A stretch of DNA of 64,000 bases. Source: Chelativorans multitrophicus. Its GTDB lineage: Bacteria > Pseudomonadota > Alphaproteobacteria > Rhizobiales > Rhizobiaceae. The translations under genes and the position numbers were made by a program. Under the pieces are notes generated by a model that worked only from the letters and a program-made list of their open reading frames with translations, ran no database searches and had not been told where the DNA came from. Shown here piece by piece: positions 37,105 to 45,767 of the stretch (positions are counted from its first letter, which is position 1; every line of letters starts with the position of its first letter). The stretch covers positions 620,001-684,000 of the forward strand of contig NZ_JAAAPL010000001.1 of the NCBI RefSeq assembly GCF_011317445.1. Direction: 5' to 3'.

Positions 37105-38252
37105 TTATTCACCTGCGTGTCTGTGAGGCCGAGCGTCCCGGCCAATTCACTTAAAGCCTTGCCGTCCGGCGAGTCGGGTCCAAGGGCGGAAAGTCCCCGG
37201 TCCAGGGCCCCCAGCGCGTCGTCCCTTCGGCCAAGCACGACATAGGAGCGCAGCAGGCGCCCCCAGCCTTCCGGATCTGCCGGGCTCTCGCGCAGCTTCG
37301 CGTCGAGGCTCGCCACCATACCTTCTATCATCTCCTGGCGCGCTTCGGGTGTCATCTCCTGAGCTGCTGCGAGCTGGTCTTGTGATGGAGCGCTTTCTGA
37401 AGCGGAAGCCTGCGCCGAATCCTGGGCGAGGCCCGCAATGGCTCGAGCGGCAGCAGCCTTCCATGGCGACTGTTCCGGGAGGCCGGAGGCCATCTCCTCC
37501 CAAATAGCCCGTGCCGCACCCCCGTTTCCTTCCTGCGCTCTCGCCAGGGCGATGAAGAAGCGTGCACGAGCGTTCTTCTCATCAAGTGCCAGCGCGCGGT
37601 TAAACGCCGCCTCGGCACCCGCCGTGACGATCCCGCCGCTCCGCGCCACCATCGCCTCGCCCAAGCCAGCTTCATACTCGGGGTTGGCGCCAGCCAAGTC
37701 GATTGCCCGCTGATAGGCGGCCACAGCATCCGAATAGCGCCCCAGCCGCATATAGACCGGCGCCAGCGTCTGCCAGCCGCGCACGTCTTCGGGGTGATCC
37801 GCCAGATAAGCCTCGGCGCGGGCGACCAGGTCTTCCACCGGCGCCTGCGCCGGGTCCTCGTTGAGCCTTGCCTGCAATGGCATGGCCGGCAGGCCGGGCG
37901 AGCCAATCAGGGAATAGATGCCCCAACTTATCGCCGGAACAGCCAATACGGCCGCTATGGCCACCGCGCGCGCCAGCCTCGTACCGGGTTTGACTGACCC
38001 TTCCGCGCTTTCATCGACAGATTGCGAGAGCCGGAGAATGCGCCGGCCGATTTCCGCGCGTGCCTCAGCCGCTTCCGTCTCGGCCACAAGCCCGCGCCTT
38101 ACTTCCTGATCCAGCTCGGCCAACTGATCACGATAAACGGAAAGATCGTGCTCCCTGCCCGCCACATCTGTGGTCAACCCGCGCAAGAACGGCCGCATCA
38201 CGGCCAGCGCGGCGGCAAGGGTTAGCAGTGCTGCGAGAACCCAGAAAAACAT
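37101..38252 (-). CDS. ccmI: Cytochrome c biogenesis protein CcmI (CycH)
   Basis: A 383-residue apocytochrome c chaperone. The N-terminal CcmI-1 part has a membrane helix ([21 protein letters not shown]), a cytoplasmic coiled segment ([17 protein letters not shown]) and a second helix ([18 protein letters not shown]); the C-terminal part is a TPR domain ([29 protein letters not shown]) that binds apocytochrome C-termini. The ATG at 38252 matches family starts; the upstream extension to 38339 has no support. First gene of the ccmIEFH operon. Confidence 0.93.
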   Translation of the reverse strand: MFFWVLAALLTLAAALAVMRPFLRGLTTDVAGREHDLSVYRDQLAELDQEVRRGLVAETEAAEARAEIGRRILRLSQSVDESAEGSVKPGTRLARAVAIAAVLAVPAISWGIYSLIGSPGLPAMPLQARLNEDPAQAPVEDLVARAEAYLADHPEDVRGWQTLAPVYMRLGRYSDAVAAYQRAIDLAGANPEYEAGLGEAMVARSGGIVTAGAEAAFNRALALDEKNARARFFIALARAQEGNGGAARAIWEEMASGLPEQSPWKAAAARAIAGLAQDSAQASASESAPSQDQLAAAQEMTPEARQEMIEGMVASLDAKLRESPADPEGWGRLLRSYVVLGRRDDALGALDRGLSALGPDSPDGKALSELAGTLGLTDTQVNK

Positions 38253-38365
38253 GTTGAGTTCAATATCCGTCTTGCCGCGCGGTGCCAACTGCCGACCGAT
38301 GCGGCATTTTCCGCTGCCGTCACTGCCGGCAAAGAGCACCCTGCCTGATTCAGGCCCGAGACTGC

Positions 38366-38791
38366 CTATTCCAGCAGCGTCCAGCTTCCGTCCGGATTGC
38401 GGCAGGCCGTGCCGCGCGAGGTTCGCGTACCGCCAGCAGACGCCGAAATCGTATGTGAGTAGGGGCGGCAGTCCTGGGAGCCGACACGGTAGGGCTGCGA
38501 AGCAGTCACCGTTCCACTGCGTCCGGTGCGTTCATCACGCCAGGTCACAGATTGCCCTGCCGGCGCGGACTCGAGCGCTTTGTATTCGGCATCCACTCCC
38601 GCCATACGCTCACGGCGCTGGAGGTCGGTCCCCAAATTTCCCATTATCAGCCCGCCGCCGACAATGCCTCCGATTGCGCGGACAGAACCCTGTCCCGACG
38701 TCGCCGTGACATCGATAGAGCGGGAGAAGCCGCCGGCGGCGCATCCGGAAAGCAGGAATGCCGTCATGGCGACAACAGCTGATATCTTCAT
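38366..38791 (-). CDS. Outer-membrane lipoprotein, 17-kDa surface-antigen-like
   Basis: A 141-residue lipoprotein with a signal peptide and lipobox LLSGC (Cys17), a Gly-rich transmembrane-like motif (IGGIVGGGLIMGNLG) and a C-terminal domain (WRDERTGRSGTVTASQPYRV, ...GTACRNPDGSW) typical of the RT0821/17-kDa surface antigen family. Function in the envelope is unknown. It lies between feuQ and ccmI on the same strand, with gaps of 85 and 113 bases, so it may share either transcript. Confidence 0.82.
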   Translation of the reverse strand: MKISAVVAMTAFLLSGCAAGGFSRSIDVTATSGQGSVRAIGGIVGGGLIMGNLGTDLQRRERMAGVDAEYKALESAPAGQSVTWRDERTGRSGTVTASQPYRVGSQDCRPYSHTISASAGGTRTSRGTACRNPDGSWTLLE

Positions 38792-38876
38792 ACGCTCTCA
38801 CCCTCCGCCGCCGAAACAGCGCCGCGACTATAGCTCATGTTTGACCGAATTTTGTCCACGCGTTCCCGCCTCCACC

Positions 38877-40307
38877 TCATGCCGCGGGCAATACAACTTC
38901 AGCCCGGAGTCCTCCAAGCCTGGAACGCTCCAAGGCGAGCGTTCCCCCATATTCCTTCACCAGATCAGCGGCGATTGCGAGACCAAGACCCGTGCCCGGC
39001 TTACTTTCGTCGAGCCTGCGGCCGCGTTTCAGCGCCTGTCGCGCCTGGTCTTCGGGAATTCCAGGTCCGTCATCCTCGATCATGACGCGAAAACCAAGCC
39101 CTCGCGAATCAGCCAGCCGCAGCGGCTGCAACCAAAGAACCACATTCCGATCGGCCCATTTCATGGCGTTTTCGAGAAGATTTCCGATGATCTCTTCCAA
39201 ATCCTCTCGCTCGCCCGCGAACACCACTTCCGTGTCGGGCATCGTCGTCTGGAGCTTCTTGTCCGGGTTGAGCTTCTCGGCGACGCGCGCCATGCGGGCC
39301 AGTGTCTGGTTTACGGGACTTCGCGCTGCAAGCGTACTGCGCTGCGCCGCGGCGCGAGCACGCTGCAGATAGTGATCGATCTGCTTCTGCATGGCCTCCG
39401 TATGGCCGGTGATGAGTGCGCCCTGCTCCCCCCCGAGAGCCCTGCCCTCATTCATCAGCACGGCAAGCGGGGTCTTCAGCGAGTGGGCCAGATTCCCAAC
39501 TTGCGTGCGTGCCCGCTCGATGATGCGCCGATTGCTTTCGATCAGGGCATTCGTCTCCTCAGCGAGCGGAGCGATTTCCGCCGGGAAAGGGCCGGAAAGC
39601 CGTTCGGCCGTTCCGGCCCGAATATTCGCAAGCGCGCTCCTGATGCTTCCCAACGGCCTTAACGCAATGAGAATAGCGAAGACGTTGATTGCGATCATTC
39701 CGAGGCCGAAGATGCCGAGATACGCATAGAGTCGGCCAGCAAAATCCGAAATTTCCCGTTCAAGTTCGCTGCGATTGCCCATCACGCGAAAGCGGGCGAT
39801 GCGGTCAAGCTGGTCCAGCACGACTTCAGCTTCCAGAACCTCGATCTGCTCCCCGCCCGGGCCTTCCTCCACATAGCTGCGCTGGAAGTTGCGGTCGAAT
39901 TGAACATCGGCAGTGGAAGGGGATCTGACCGGCATCACCAGAGACGATGAGCGCAATTGATTGCGCAACGCCGTCGAGATTGGTTCCACGGACCAATACC
40001 AGCCCGACAACGGTTCGGAAAACCTGAGATCGCCCAGGTTGGGGCTCCCCACCAGGCGGCCGTCTTCGGTCGCACTCACCGAAGCGATCAGGTTGAAGAG
40101 ATGCGCGGAAAGCACATTGTCGAAACCGCGCTCGCTCACCTGCCGGAACAGGGTTGAGATAACCGTCGCGATTACCACAAGCGCGATTATCGCCCAAACG
40201 GACGAAAAGAGCACGACACGGAAAGTGAGCCGGCGCGGCAGGCTCGTAAGCCAAGCCTGCATTCGTGCCACCGGGCGAGCTACCGCGTGATCTGCCTCAT
40301 CCGTCAT
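38877..40307 (-). CDS. feuQ: Sensor histidine kinase FeuQ-like
   Basis: A 476-residue membrane kinase: two membrane segments (about residues 30-52 and 195-217) around a periplasmic sensor region of about 140 residues, a HAMP-like linker, HisKA with GNLAHSLKTPLAVLMNEG, and HATPase_c (DDGPGIPEDQA, GTGLGLAIAADLVKEYGG), as in PhoQ-type kinases. It overlaps the regulator gene by 11 bases. The order feuPQ upstream of cycHJKL is known from Rhizobium leguminosarum; in Sinorhizobium meliloti FeuPQ controls cyclic glucan export. Identity here rests on that context plus sequence type. Confidence 0.82.
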   Translation of the reverse strand: MTDEADHAVARPVARMQAWLTSLPRRLTFRVVLFSSVWAIIALVVIATVISTLFRQVSERGFDNVLSAHLFNLIASVSATEDGRLVGSPNLGDLRFSEPLSGWYWSVEPISTALRNQLRSSSLVMPVRSPSTADVQFDRNFQRSYVEEGPGGEQIEVLEAEVVLDQLDRIARFRVMGNRSELEREISDFAGRLYAYLGIFGLGMIAINVFAILIALRPLGSIRSALANIRAGTAERLSGPFPAEIAPLAEETNALIESNRRIIERARTQVGNLAHSLKTPLAVLMNEGRALGGEQGALITGHTEAMQKQIDHYLQRARAAAQRSTLAARSPVNQTLARMARVAEKLNPDKKLQTTMPDTEVVFAGEREDLEEIIGNLLENAMKWADRNVVLWLQPLRLADSRGLGFRVMIEDDGPGIPEDQARQALKRGRRLDESKPGTGLGLAIAADLVKEYGGTLALERSRLGGLRAEVVLPAA

Positions 40308-40965
40308 TCGGCTCGCGCATACGGTATCCCATGCCTCGCACAGTTTCTATCAGGTCCACGCCCAGCTTCTTGCGCAGGCGCCCGACGAAAACCTCGATCG
40401 TATTGGAATCGCGGTCGAAGTCCTGATCGTAAAGATGCTCCACCAGCTCCGTTCGCGAAACCACGGAACCTTTGTGATGCATCAGGTAAGCAAGCATCCG
40501 GTATTCGTGGGAGGTGAGCTTCAGCGGCACGCCATCCATGTCCGCCTTGGACGCCTTGGTGTCCAGCCGCAAAGGTCCGCAGTAAAGCTCGGAGGATGCA
40601 TGTCCCGCTGCGCGGCGGATGAGCGCCCGCACGCGCGCCAGCACCTCCTCCATATGGAAGGGCTTGGTCACGTAGTCGTCCGCGCCGGCATCGATGCCGG
40701 CCACCTTATCGCTCCAGCGGTCGCGCGCGGTCAGGATCAGAACGGGCATCTTGCGCCCATCGCGCCGCCAACGTTCCAGCACGCTGATCCCATCCATCTG
40801 CGGCAGGCCGATATCGAGCACGATCGCGTCGTATGGTTCGGTATCGCCTAGGAAATGGCCCTCTTCGCCGTCAAAGGCGCGATCGACCACGTAACCGGCA
40901 TCTTCCAGCGCGACGCTAATCTGCCGGTTCAGGTCTTTGTCGTCCTCGACAACCAGAATGCGCAT
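40297..40965 (-). CDS. feuP: OmpR-family response regulator FeuP-like
   Basis: A 222-residue regulator of PhoP type. Receiver domain MRILVVEDDKDLNRQ with phosphorylation site Asp51 (AIVLDIGLPQMDG) and Lys in YVTKPFHMEEVLARVRAL; C-terminal winged helix with LTSHEYRMLAYLMHHKG and DSNTIEVFVGRLRKKLG. It pairs with the FeuQ-like kinase and follows the FeuN-like gene after 36 bases. Expected targets in rhizobia include cyclic beta-glucan export; targets here are unknown. Confidence 0.85.
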   Translation of the reverse strand: MRILVVEDDKDLNRQISVALEDAGYVVDRAFDGEEGHFLGDTEPYDAIVLDIGLPQMDGISVLERWRRDGRKMPVLILTARDRWSDKVAGIDAGADDYVTKPFHMEEVLARVRALIRRAAGHASSELYCGPLRLDTKASKADMDGVPLKLTSHEYRMLAYLMHHKGSVVSRTELVEHLYDQDFDRDSNTIEVFVGRLRKKLGVDLIETVRGMGYRMREPNDG

Positions 40966-41001
40966 GAGTGCAGATCGCCCAATTCTTAGAAATGTAATTG
41001 A

Positions 41002-41298
41002 TTATCGCACCGGCACGGTAACTTCCACCCGCCGCGGTCGTTCGCCGTCTCGGGCAGGCACCAGGATGACGATCCGGCACACGATGGTACCGCCCCGGGA
41101 TTCGGCCGAGGCCCCCGCCAATGTGCCGCCCTGCTGGGCAGCAATCTGCTGCCCGATTGCATAGCAATCCGGCGCGCCTTGAGCGAGGAGAACCGGTTGT
41201 TCGGTCGCGGAAGACTGGCCGTAGGCGTTGGGGGCGAGCAGTCCGAGCGCCCCCGCCAAAGTCATCAGCCCGAAAATTTGGTCGCGTATAAGTTTCAT
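41002..41298 (-). CDS. feuN: Small periplasmic protein, FeuN-like
   Basis: A 98-residue exported protein with a signal peptide (residues 1-28, ending NAYGQ) and a small mature domain with two Cys (APDCYAIGQQI and GTIVCRIVIL) and a basic C-terminus (RPRRVEVTVPVR). Size, export and position directly upstream of feuP match FeuN, the small periplasmic inhibitor of FeuQ described in Sinorhizobium meliloti. The assignment is mainly by context. The ATG has AGAGAG 2-7 bases upstream. Confidence 0.6.
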   Translation of the reverse strand: MKLIRDQIFGLMTLAGALGLLAPNAYGQSSATEQPVLLAQGAPDCYAIGQQIAAQQGGTLAGASAESRGGTIVCRIVILVPARDGERPRRVEVTVPVR

Positions 41299-41376
41299 GC
41301 TCTCTGTCTATCGCAAGAGGGCTGAATGGAGAATGAACAATTGCTGCGCCAAAGCAACCTCTGCACGGAAAATAGG

Positions 41377-41401
41377 CCCACGCGCGGGTCAGGCGCGTGG
41401 G
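41377..41401 (-). terminator. Hairpin terminating the GTA-remnant transcript
   Basis: A perfect 9-bp stem (CCCACGCGC at 41377-41385 with GCGCGTGGG at 41393-41401), 11 bases after the holin-like stop codon; on the minus strand it is followed by CCTATTTTCC, a weak T-rich tail. It separates the GTA remnant from feuN. Confidence 0.55.
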
Positions 41402-41411
41402 GATTGAAAGC

Positions 41412-41618
41412 TCAGCGGATCCGGGTGTTTGCGGCCAGCCTTCCAAAAATCGCAAAAAGGCCGGATATGGCGGTGATGGCCTGCAGCAGAGTTTCCGTCA
41501 CGGCCTGTTTATCAAGTTCCTCGACTGGCAGGCCCAGAAGGCTTCCCAGGGCTGCGGCGATGGTGATCGCCGATGCCCAGATCGTGCGCGATAGATACCA
41601 CGGTTTCGTCTCGGTCAT
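41412..41618 (-). CDS. Small holin-like membrane protein
   Basis: A 68-residue protein with two hydrophobic segments (residues about 11-28 and 42-60; ASAITIAAALGSLLGLPVEEL and LLQAITAISGLFAIFGRLA) and charged ends, typical of small phage holins, which make pores in the inner membrane. The ATG at 41618 has GAGGAG 10-15 bases upstream; the frame to 41702 is not supported. It starts 31 bases after the terminase-gp15 fusion and is probably co-transcribed with it, which strengthens the phage/GTA link. Holin function is inference from topology. Confidence 0.55.
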   Translation of the reverse strand: MTETKPWYLSRTIWASAITIAAALGSLLGLPVEELDKQAVTETLLQAITAISGLFAIFGRLAANTRIR

Positions 41619-41649
41619 TTTCGCATGCTCCTCTTTGTGGTGAAGATCT

Positions 41650-44121
41650 TCAGGCGAGCGATATCGCCCGTCTGGCGGGAATGCCGGGGCCGACGGCCGC
41701 ACTCATTTGGGAGACGGATATGTCGATCGAAGCGGGCGGCTCGGGAAAATCCGCCGCAATCATCGTTGCCGTATAGATCCAGGCCGGAGCGGTCGTATCG
41801 ACGGTTCTCACAATGCTTCCATTCTGCCCCGCCACTCTGATCCGATAGGCTTCCTGTGCTTCTCCCAGCGGGATATCTTCTCCAAGCCAGCTATCGGCAT
41901 CGATCCGCCCGCGCCGGATCCAGGACAAATGAAGGTCGCCATCCCGCAAATGCGCCTTCAGATGCACGGGCGAGAGAGGCAGAAGCGCCCTCATCCCGCC
42001 TTCAGCCGAGACCTGCAGGAAATGCTCCCCCGAAATGTCGTATCCGGCAGGTCCCACTCGCCAGTTGAGCTCAAGACCGATTTCCTCCGCCTTCAGCCCG
42101 GCGGGCGCGACCGCCTCGTCCAGCAGAACGAAAGGCGCGCCAGTTGCGGCGCCCGCCATCATCGCGTCGCCAGTACCCAGCTGGCCCCGCAAAAGCCCGC
42201 TCAGCCGCCAGACCGACGGTTCGATTTCCTCAGCGTGCTCGAACTGGAGGATTTCCCAAACACCAGCCGACGAGCGGACGGCGGCGGCATTCCCGCCATT
42301 GCACATCCTTATCCTCGATATGCTCTGGAATTCTCCATCGAGAAGGTGGACATCGAGCGAAGCCGAACGGTCCAGACGGCCTTCGACGGTGCCGCCCGGT
42401 AATGCCTGCCGAAGCAGGCCAATGGTCGCTCTGCCTTCCGCGGTGGAACGCAGGTCGAAGCCGGCCTGTTCCGGGGAAGCAAGCACCGCCTGCCTGCGCC
42501 AGGGCGCTGCCCGCACGGCAAGCCGGAACTGATCCTGCGGCGTATCCTGCGCAGAACGCAGCGGCAGATCCAGAAACAGCGCGTAAGGCTTGCTCGGTCC
42601 ATAAACACCGCCGGAATTTCCCGGACTCTCGACAATTCTTGCCGGTGGCGCCGCCACACGCACCACTCGCCTCGCCCTTACGAGCCGGCTCAAGCCCTCC
42701 TCGATCTCTTCGACCAGATAGTCCGGCCCTTCCAGCTCGCCCGGCAGCCGCAGGACACTTCCGGCATCGATGCGCCGCTCGGCTGCGGGCACCGCAAAGG
42801 TGACGCGCTCACGCCCATCCCACCTTCGCCTCATCAGGTCGCGAACGAGGCTCTCCGCCTCGCCTGTCGCAATCGAGCCCGGGAAGGAAACGAAGCTCGT
42901 GCCGCTGCCCTTGGCGCCCACGAAATCAGCGGCCGCCGTCGCCGACTGATGGCTGTTCATCGGATCGGTGAAATCCAGATGCACAAAGGCTGGCAGATCT
43001 TGATCCGGCTGGCGCACGCGCTCCACAAGCTCATGCTGTTCCTGCAGGACAAGGTCATCTAGTGTGACCGCCCTGCCTGCCCCCTCGGTCGCGAAGACAA
43101 GCCCCTCTTCGCCATCCACCGCGCCGATGCTGAAGAGCGCGGCGACCGGCTCGATCGCCGCGCGCGCGGTCGCCGGGTTCGTGACGGCGTAGCCCGCCAC
43201 CATGCCATCGGCCCGTGAGGTATCGGCCGGCGGCAGGCCATTGTCGGCCAGGATCTGCGCAATCAGCGCCTCGACGGGAACGCCGCTCAAGCGTCCGTTC
43301 AGCCAGTGGCCGCTCCACCAGTTGCCGCCGTCCCCCCATACATCGCCCTGCAGCGGAAAGGCCGGAAAGGGCCGCGCGTCCCAAGCCCAGATGCTGATCT
43401 GCCCCACATCCACCATCGGCCCGCCATAGACCGGAGAAATCGGATTGGCGGCCGGACCACCGTCTTGCCAATGCCGGTAATGGGCCATCAGGAATCGGTA
43501 TTGCGCGAGATCCGAGCGCCCGCCATTCGAAAAATAGGGCACGGCGCTCTCCGCCGATTTCGGGTCGCCAAAGACATTCGGCTGGTTCGGCCCCTTGTCG
43601 ATCGCCGCGCATCCCAGTTCGTCGCACCACGCGGCGTCGAATTGCGGCCCGCGAAGGCTGTCGGGATCTTCCGAGGAAAAGACCAGCGCCACCGCGCCAT
43701 TGTCCCAGACGAGACGCCGCCGGCTCGGCTCATAATGCGGACGGTTCCCGCGCGAAATGCTGCGTATGCCCGAAGGCCCCTCGATCATCACCTCGCGCAC
43801 ATCGCCCAGCGTCTCGCCGACAAGCGCGATGCGCCCATAGCGATGAACCGCAAAGGGCGGCAGTCCGCGCACCAGCGAATTGACCCATTCGGCCCCGAGC
43901 CTCGTCTTGCCGGAGCCCCTGCCGCCCATCACCAGCCAGGTGTCCTTCAACGATGCACCGGCCGGATATTGCGGCAGGCGGGCGGACCCGAACCATTCAG
44001 ACAAGATCCGCGGCGCCGCTTCCCCGTTCAGCATCCTCGCTGCCCATGGTGGCAGCGAGTTCACAAGCGAGTTCCACGATACGGGCATCGATGAGGGAGA
44101 GCGCGGCGGCCAATTCTGCAT
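41650..44121 (-). CDS. Chimeric GTA protein: terminase large subunit ATPase fused to gp15 baseplate C-terminus
   Basis: An 823-residue open frame with two unrelated halves. Residues about 35-168 are the ATPase of a GTA terminase large subunit (gp2): Walker A MGGRGSGKTR (65-74), and Walker B-like FDAAWCDEL (161-169). From residue 170 the sequence is the C-terminal half of the GTA baseplate protein gp15: GCAAIDKGPNQPNVFGDPKS, SPVYGGPMVDVG, IWAWDARPFPAFP, then the tail-protein domain. In intact GTA clusters these segments are about 12 genes apart. The join at about 43615 keeps frame, deleting the terminase nuclease domain, all capsid and tail genes and the gp15 glycosidase-like domain. Start uncertain (44121, 44088 or 44034). 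No stop codons or frameshifts interrupt either half. Confidence 0.85.
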   Translation of the reverse strand: MQNWPPRSPSSMPVSWNSLVNSLPPWAARMLNGEAAPRILSEWFGSARLPQYPAGASLKDTWLVMGGRGSGKTRLGAEWVNSLVRGLPPFAVHRYGRIALVGETLGDVREVMIEGPSGIRSISRGNRPHYEPSRRRLVWDNGAVALVFSSEDPDSLRGPQFDAAWCDELGCAAIDKGPNQPNVFGDPKSAESAVPYFSNGGRSDLAQYRFLMAHYRHWQDGGPAANPISPVYGGPMVDVGQISIWAWDARPFPAFPLQGDVWGDGGNWWSGHWLNGRLSGVPVEALIAQILADNGLPPADTSRADGMVAGYAVTNPATARAAIEPVAALFSIGAVDGEEGLVFATEGAGRAVTLDDLVLQEQHELVERVRQPDQDLPAFVHLDFTDPMNSHQSATAAADFVGAKGSGTSFVSFPGSIATGEAESLVRDLMRRRWDGRERVTFAVPAAERRIDAGSVLRLPGELEGPDYLVEEIEEGLSRLVRARRVVRVAAPPARIVESPGNSGGVYGPSKPYALFLDLPLRSAQDTPQDQFRLAVRAAPWRRQAVLASPEQAGFDLRSTAEGRATIGLLRQALPGGTVEGRLDRSASLDVHLLDGEFQSISRIRMCNGGNAAAVRSSAGVWEILQFEHAEEIEPSVWRLSGLLRGQLGTGDAMMAGAATGAPFVLLDEAVAPAGLKAEEIGLELNWRVGPAGYDISGEHFLQVSAEGGMRALLPLSPVHLKAHLRDGDLHLSWIRRGRIDADSWLGEDIPLGEAQEAYRIRVAGQNGSIVRTVDTTAPAWIYTATMIAADFPEPPASIDISVSQMSAAVGPGIPARRAISLA

Positions 44122-44494
44122 CGCTTTTCTTCTGCTTTTCTGCTGCGCGTTCGGGAAGGCGCGTCATCTCGCCAAGCTTCTCGACCATCCGCAGCATGGT
44201 CGAGAGCGCGTCGATGCGGTGCTTGTCATATGCGCCGGCGGCCCTGCCCTCGGCGCCTGCCGTCTCCAGGTCGCTGACCAATTGATCGGAGAGCACCACC
44301 AGGCGCCGCTCCAGCGCCTCGGTGTCCTCCTGCGGCGCCTCGTCCGCCTTCCGCCAGCCTTCCCTGCGGGCAAGCGTTGCCAGATAGGTTTCCGAAAGCC
44401 TGCATGCCTGTGCCAGCAATCCGAGAGAAACCGGCGCCCCTTCAAAGAGCGCGCGCTGCGCGCGCCGCGCGGTCGCCGCCGAACCGTATCGCAT
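43997..44494 (-). CDS. GTA gp1-like terminase small subunit
   Basis: A 165-residue protein with an N-terminal helix-turn-helix-like part (VSLGLLAQACRLSETYLATLARREGW) and long C-terminal helices (KHRIDALSTMLRMVEKLGEM, ...AELAAALSLIDARIVELACELAA). This matches the small terminase-like gp1 that begins alphaproteobacterial GTA clusters and helps start DNA packaging. The ATG at 44494 has GGAGG 4-8 bases upstream. Its end overlaps the terminase-gp15 fusion frame by up to 125 bases. It appears intact. Confidence 0.7.
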   Translation of the reverse strand: MRYGSAATARRAQRALFEGAPVSLGLLAQACRLSETYLATLARREGWRKADEAPQEDTEALERRLVVLSDQLVSDLETAGAEGRAAGAYDKHRIDALSTMLRMVEKLGEMTRLPERAAEKQKKSDAELAAALSLIDARIVELACELAATMGSEDAERGSGAADLV

Positions 44495-44668
44495 CGATCC
44501 TCCAAAAAATCGGGAAACAAAAAAGCGCTGGCCGGGAGGCGCAGCGCTTGCTCAGTTCAAGGTCCAAGGAGGTCCAAAATGCTTCGGGGCATTCGCGATG
44601 CCCTCACCGCCGGACCCACTTTTCCGACGATAGCTGAACCCTACCAGACCGCCGTCACGGCGTCAAGG

Positions 44669-44676
44669 ACTTTTTT
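44669..44676. repeat. Target-site duplication, left copy
   Basis: ACTTTTTT directly outside the left inverted repeat; identical to 47278-47285. Eight bases is the expected length for IS1595-family insertion. Confidence 0.88.
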
Positions 44677-44700
44677 CCTAATTATATACTTGACAAAGTA
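44677..44700 (+). repeat. Left terminal inverted repeat of the IS1595-family element
   Basis: 24 bases starting CCTAATTATATAC and ending GACAAAGTA; complementary to 47254-47277 with a single mismatch (T versus A at the fourteenth position). Confidence 0.9.
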
Positions 44701-44740
44701 CGGCCGATTTCATAGGGTTGGCCATAGAGAGGGCAGACCC

Positions 44741-45722
44741 ATGAAACTTGACCATCCGATCTTCACCAACGTTGACGCAGCCCGCGAGCACCTTAAGGCG
44801 CAGCGTTGGCCGCATGGTCCCGTCTGCCCGCATTGTGGCAACACCGACCCTGCCCGCATCACGAAGATGGAAGGCAAGGCGCATCGCCCCGGCCTCTACA
44901 ACTGCATGGAATGCCGCGAACAGTTCACCGTCACCGTGGGAACCGTATTCGAGCGTTCCAAGATCGCTCTTAACAAATGGCTGCTGGCAACGTTCCTCAT
45001 GGCTTCCTCTAAGAAGGGCATGAGCGCGCACCAGCTTCACCGTATGCTCGGCGTCACCTACAAGACCGCATGGTTCATGGCGCATCGCATCCGTGAGGCC
45101 ATGAAGGAAGACGTGAAGTCCTCCGGCCCGCTCGGCGGCGAAGGCAAGACCGTTGAGGCCGACGAGATGTACATCGGCAAGCGTGAGACGCCTCGCAAGC
45201 TCGCTCGTGGCCGCATCGCCAACCCCACCAAATCAGGCAAGGCAGGCGGCGCACAGAAGCGCATCGTGGTTGGCCTTGTGGAGCGCGGCGGCAAGTCCCG
45301 TATGTTCCACCTGAACGATGCCACGAAAGAGACCGTGCGCGACGTGCTGGTGCGTAATGCAGACCGCAAGTCCATCCTCTACACTGACGAAAGCCGTCTC
45401 TACACTCGCACTGGTGAGGAATATGCCGGTCACAAGACCACCAAGCATTCCGCTGGCGAGTACGCCCGCCGCGAAGGCGACGTGGTTGTTCACTCCAAAT
45501 ACGATTGAAAGCGTGTTCTCAGTGATCAAGCGTGGCATGGTTGGCGTCTACCAGCATTGCGGCGAAGCCCATCTGCACCGGTATCTCGCTGAGTTCGATT
45601 TCCGTTACAATCGCCGTACGGCGCTCAAGATCACCGATGCGGAGCGCACCGATCAGTTGCTTGCCATGATCGAAGGCAAGCGCCTCACCTATCGGCGGAT
45701 TGGTGAAGCCGATCACGCCTAA
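44741..45722 (+). pseudogene. IS1595-family (ISXO2-like) transposase, frameshifted
   Basis: The first frame (44741-45508) gives a zinc ribbon (CPHCGNTDPARI... YNCMECREQF), TVTVGTVFERSKI, and DDE-type catalytic residues in VEADEMYIGKRE and ILYTDESRLYTR, then stops after VVVHSKYD. The C-terminal part (NTIESVFSVIKRGMVGVYQHC ... FDFRYNRRTALK) continues in another frame to 45722. Removing one A from the run at 45497-45499 restores VHSNTIESVF, so a single inserted base broke the gene. AGAGAGGG lies 8-15 bases before the ATG. There is no slippery heptamer typical of programmed frameshifting. Otherwise full length, so the lesion is recent. Confidence 0.88.
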
Positions 45723-45767
45723 GCAGAAGGCGCGAAGGCTTCTCCGGCTAAGGAAGCGATCAAAGCT

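Noticed and set aside
41650-44121. Possibility that the fusion frame is an ordinary gp15 with an unusual N-terminus
   Set aside because: Residues 35-169 contain Walker A and B motifs in terminase context directly downstream of a gp1 gene, and the gp15 text starts abruptly inside a conserved block.
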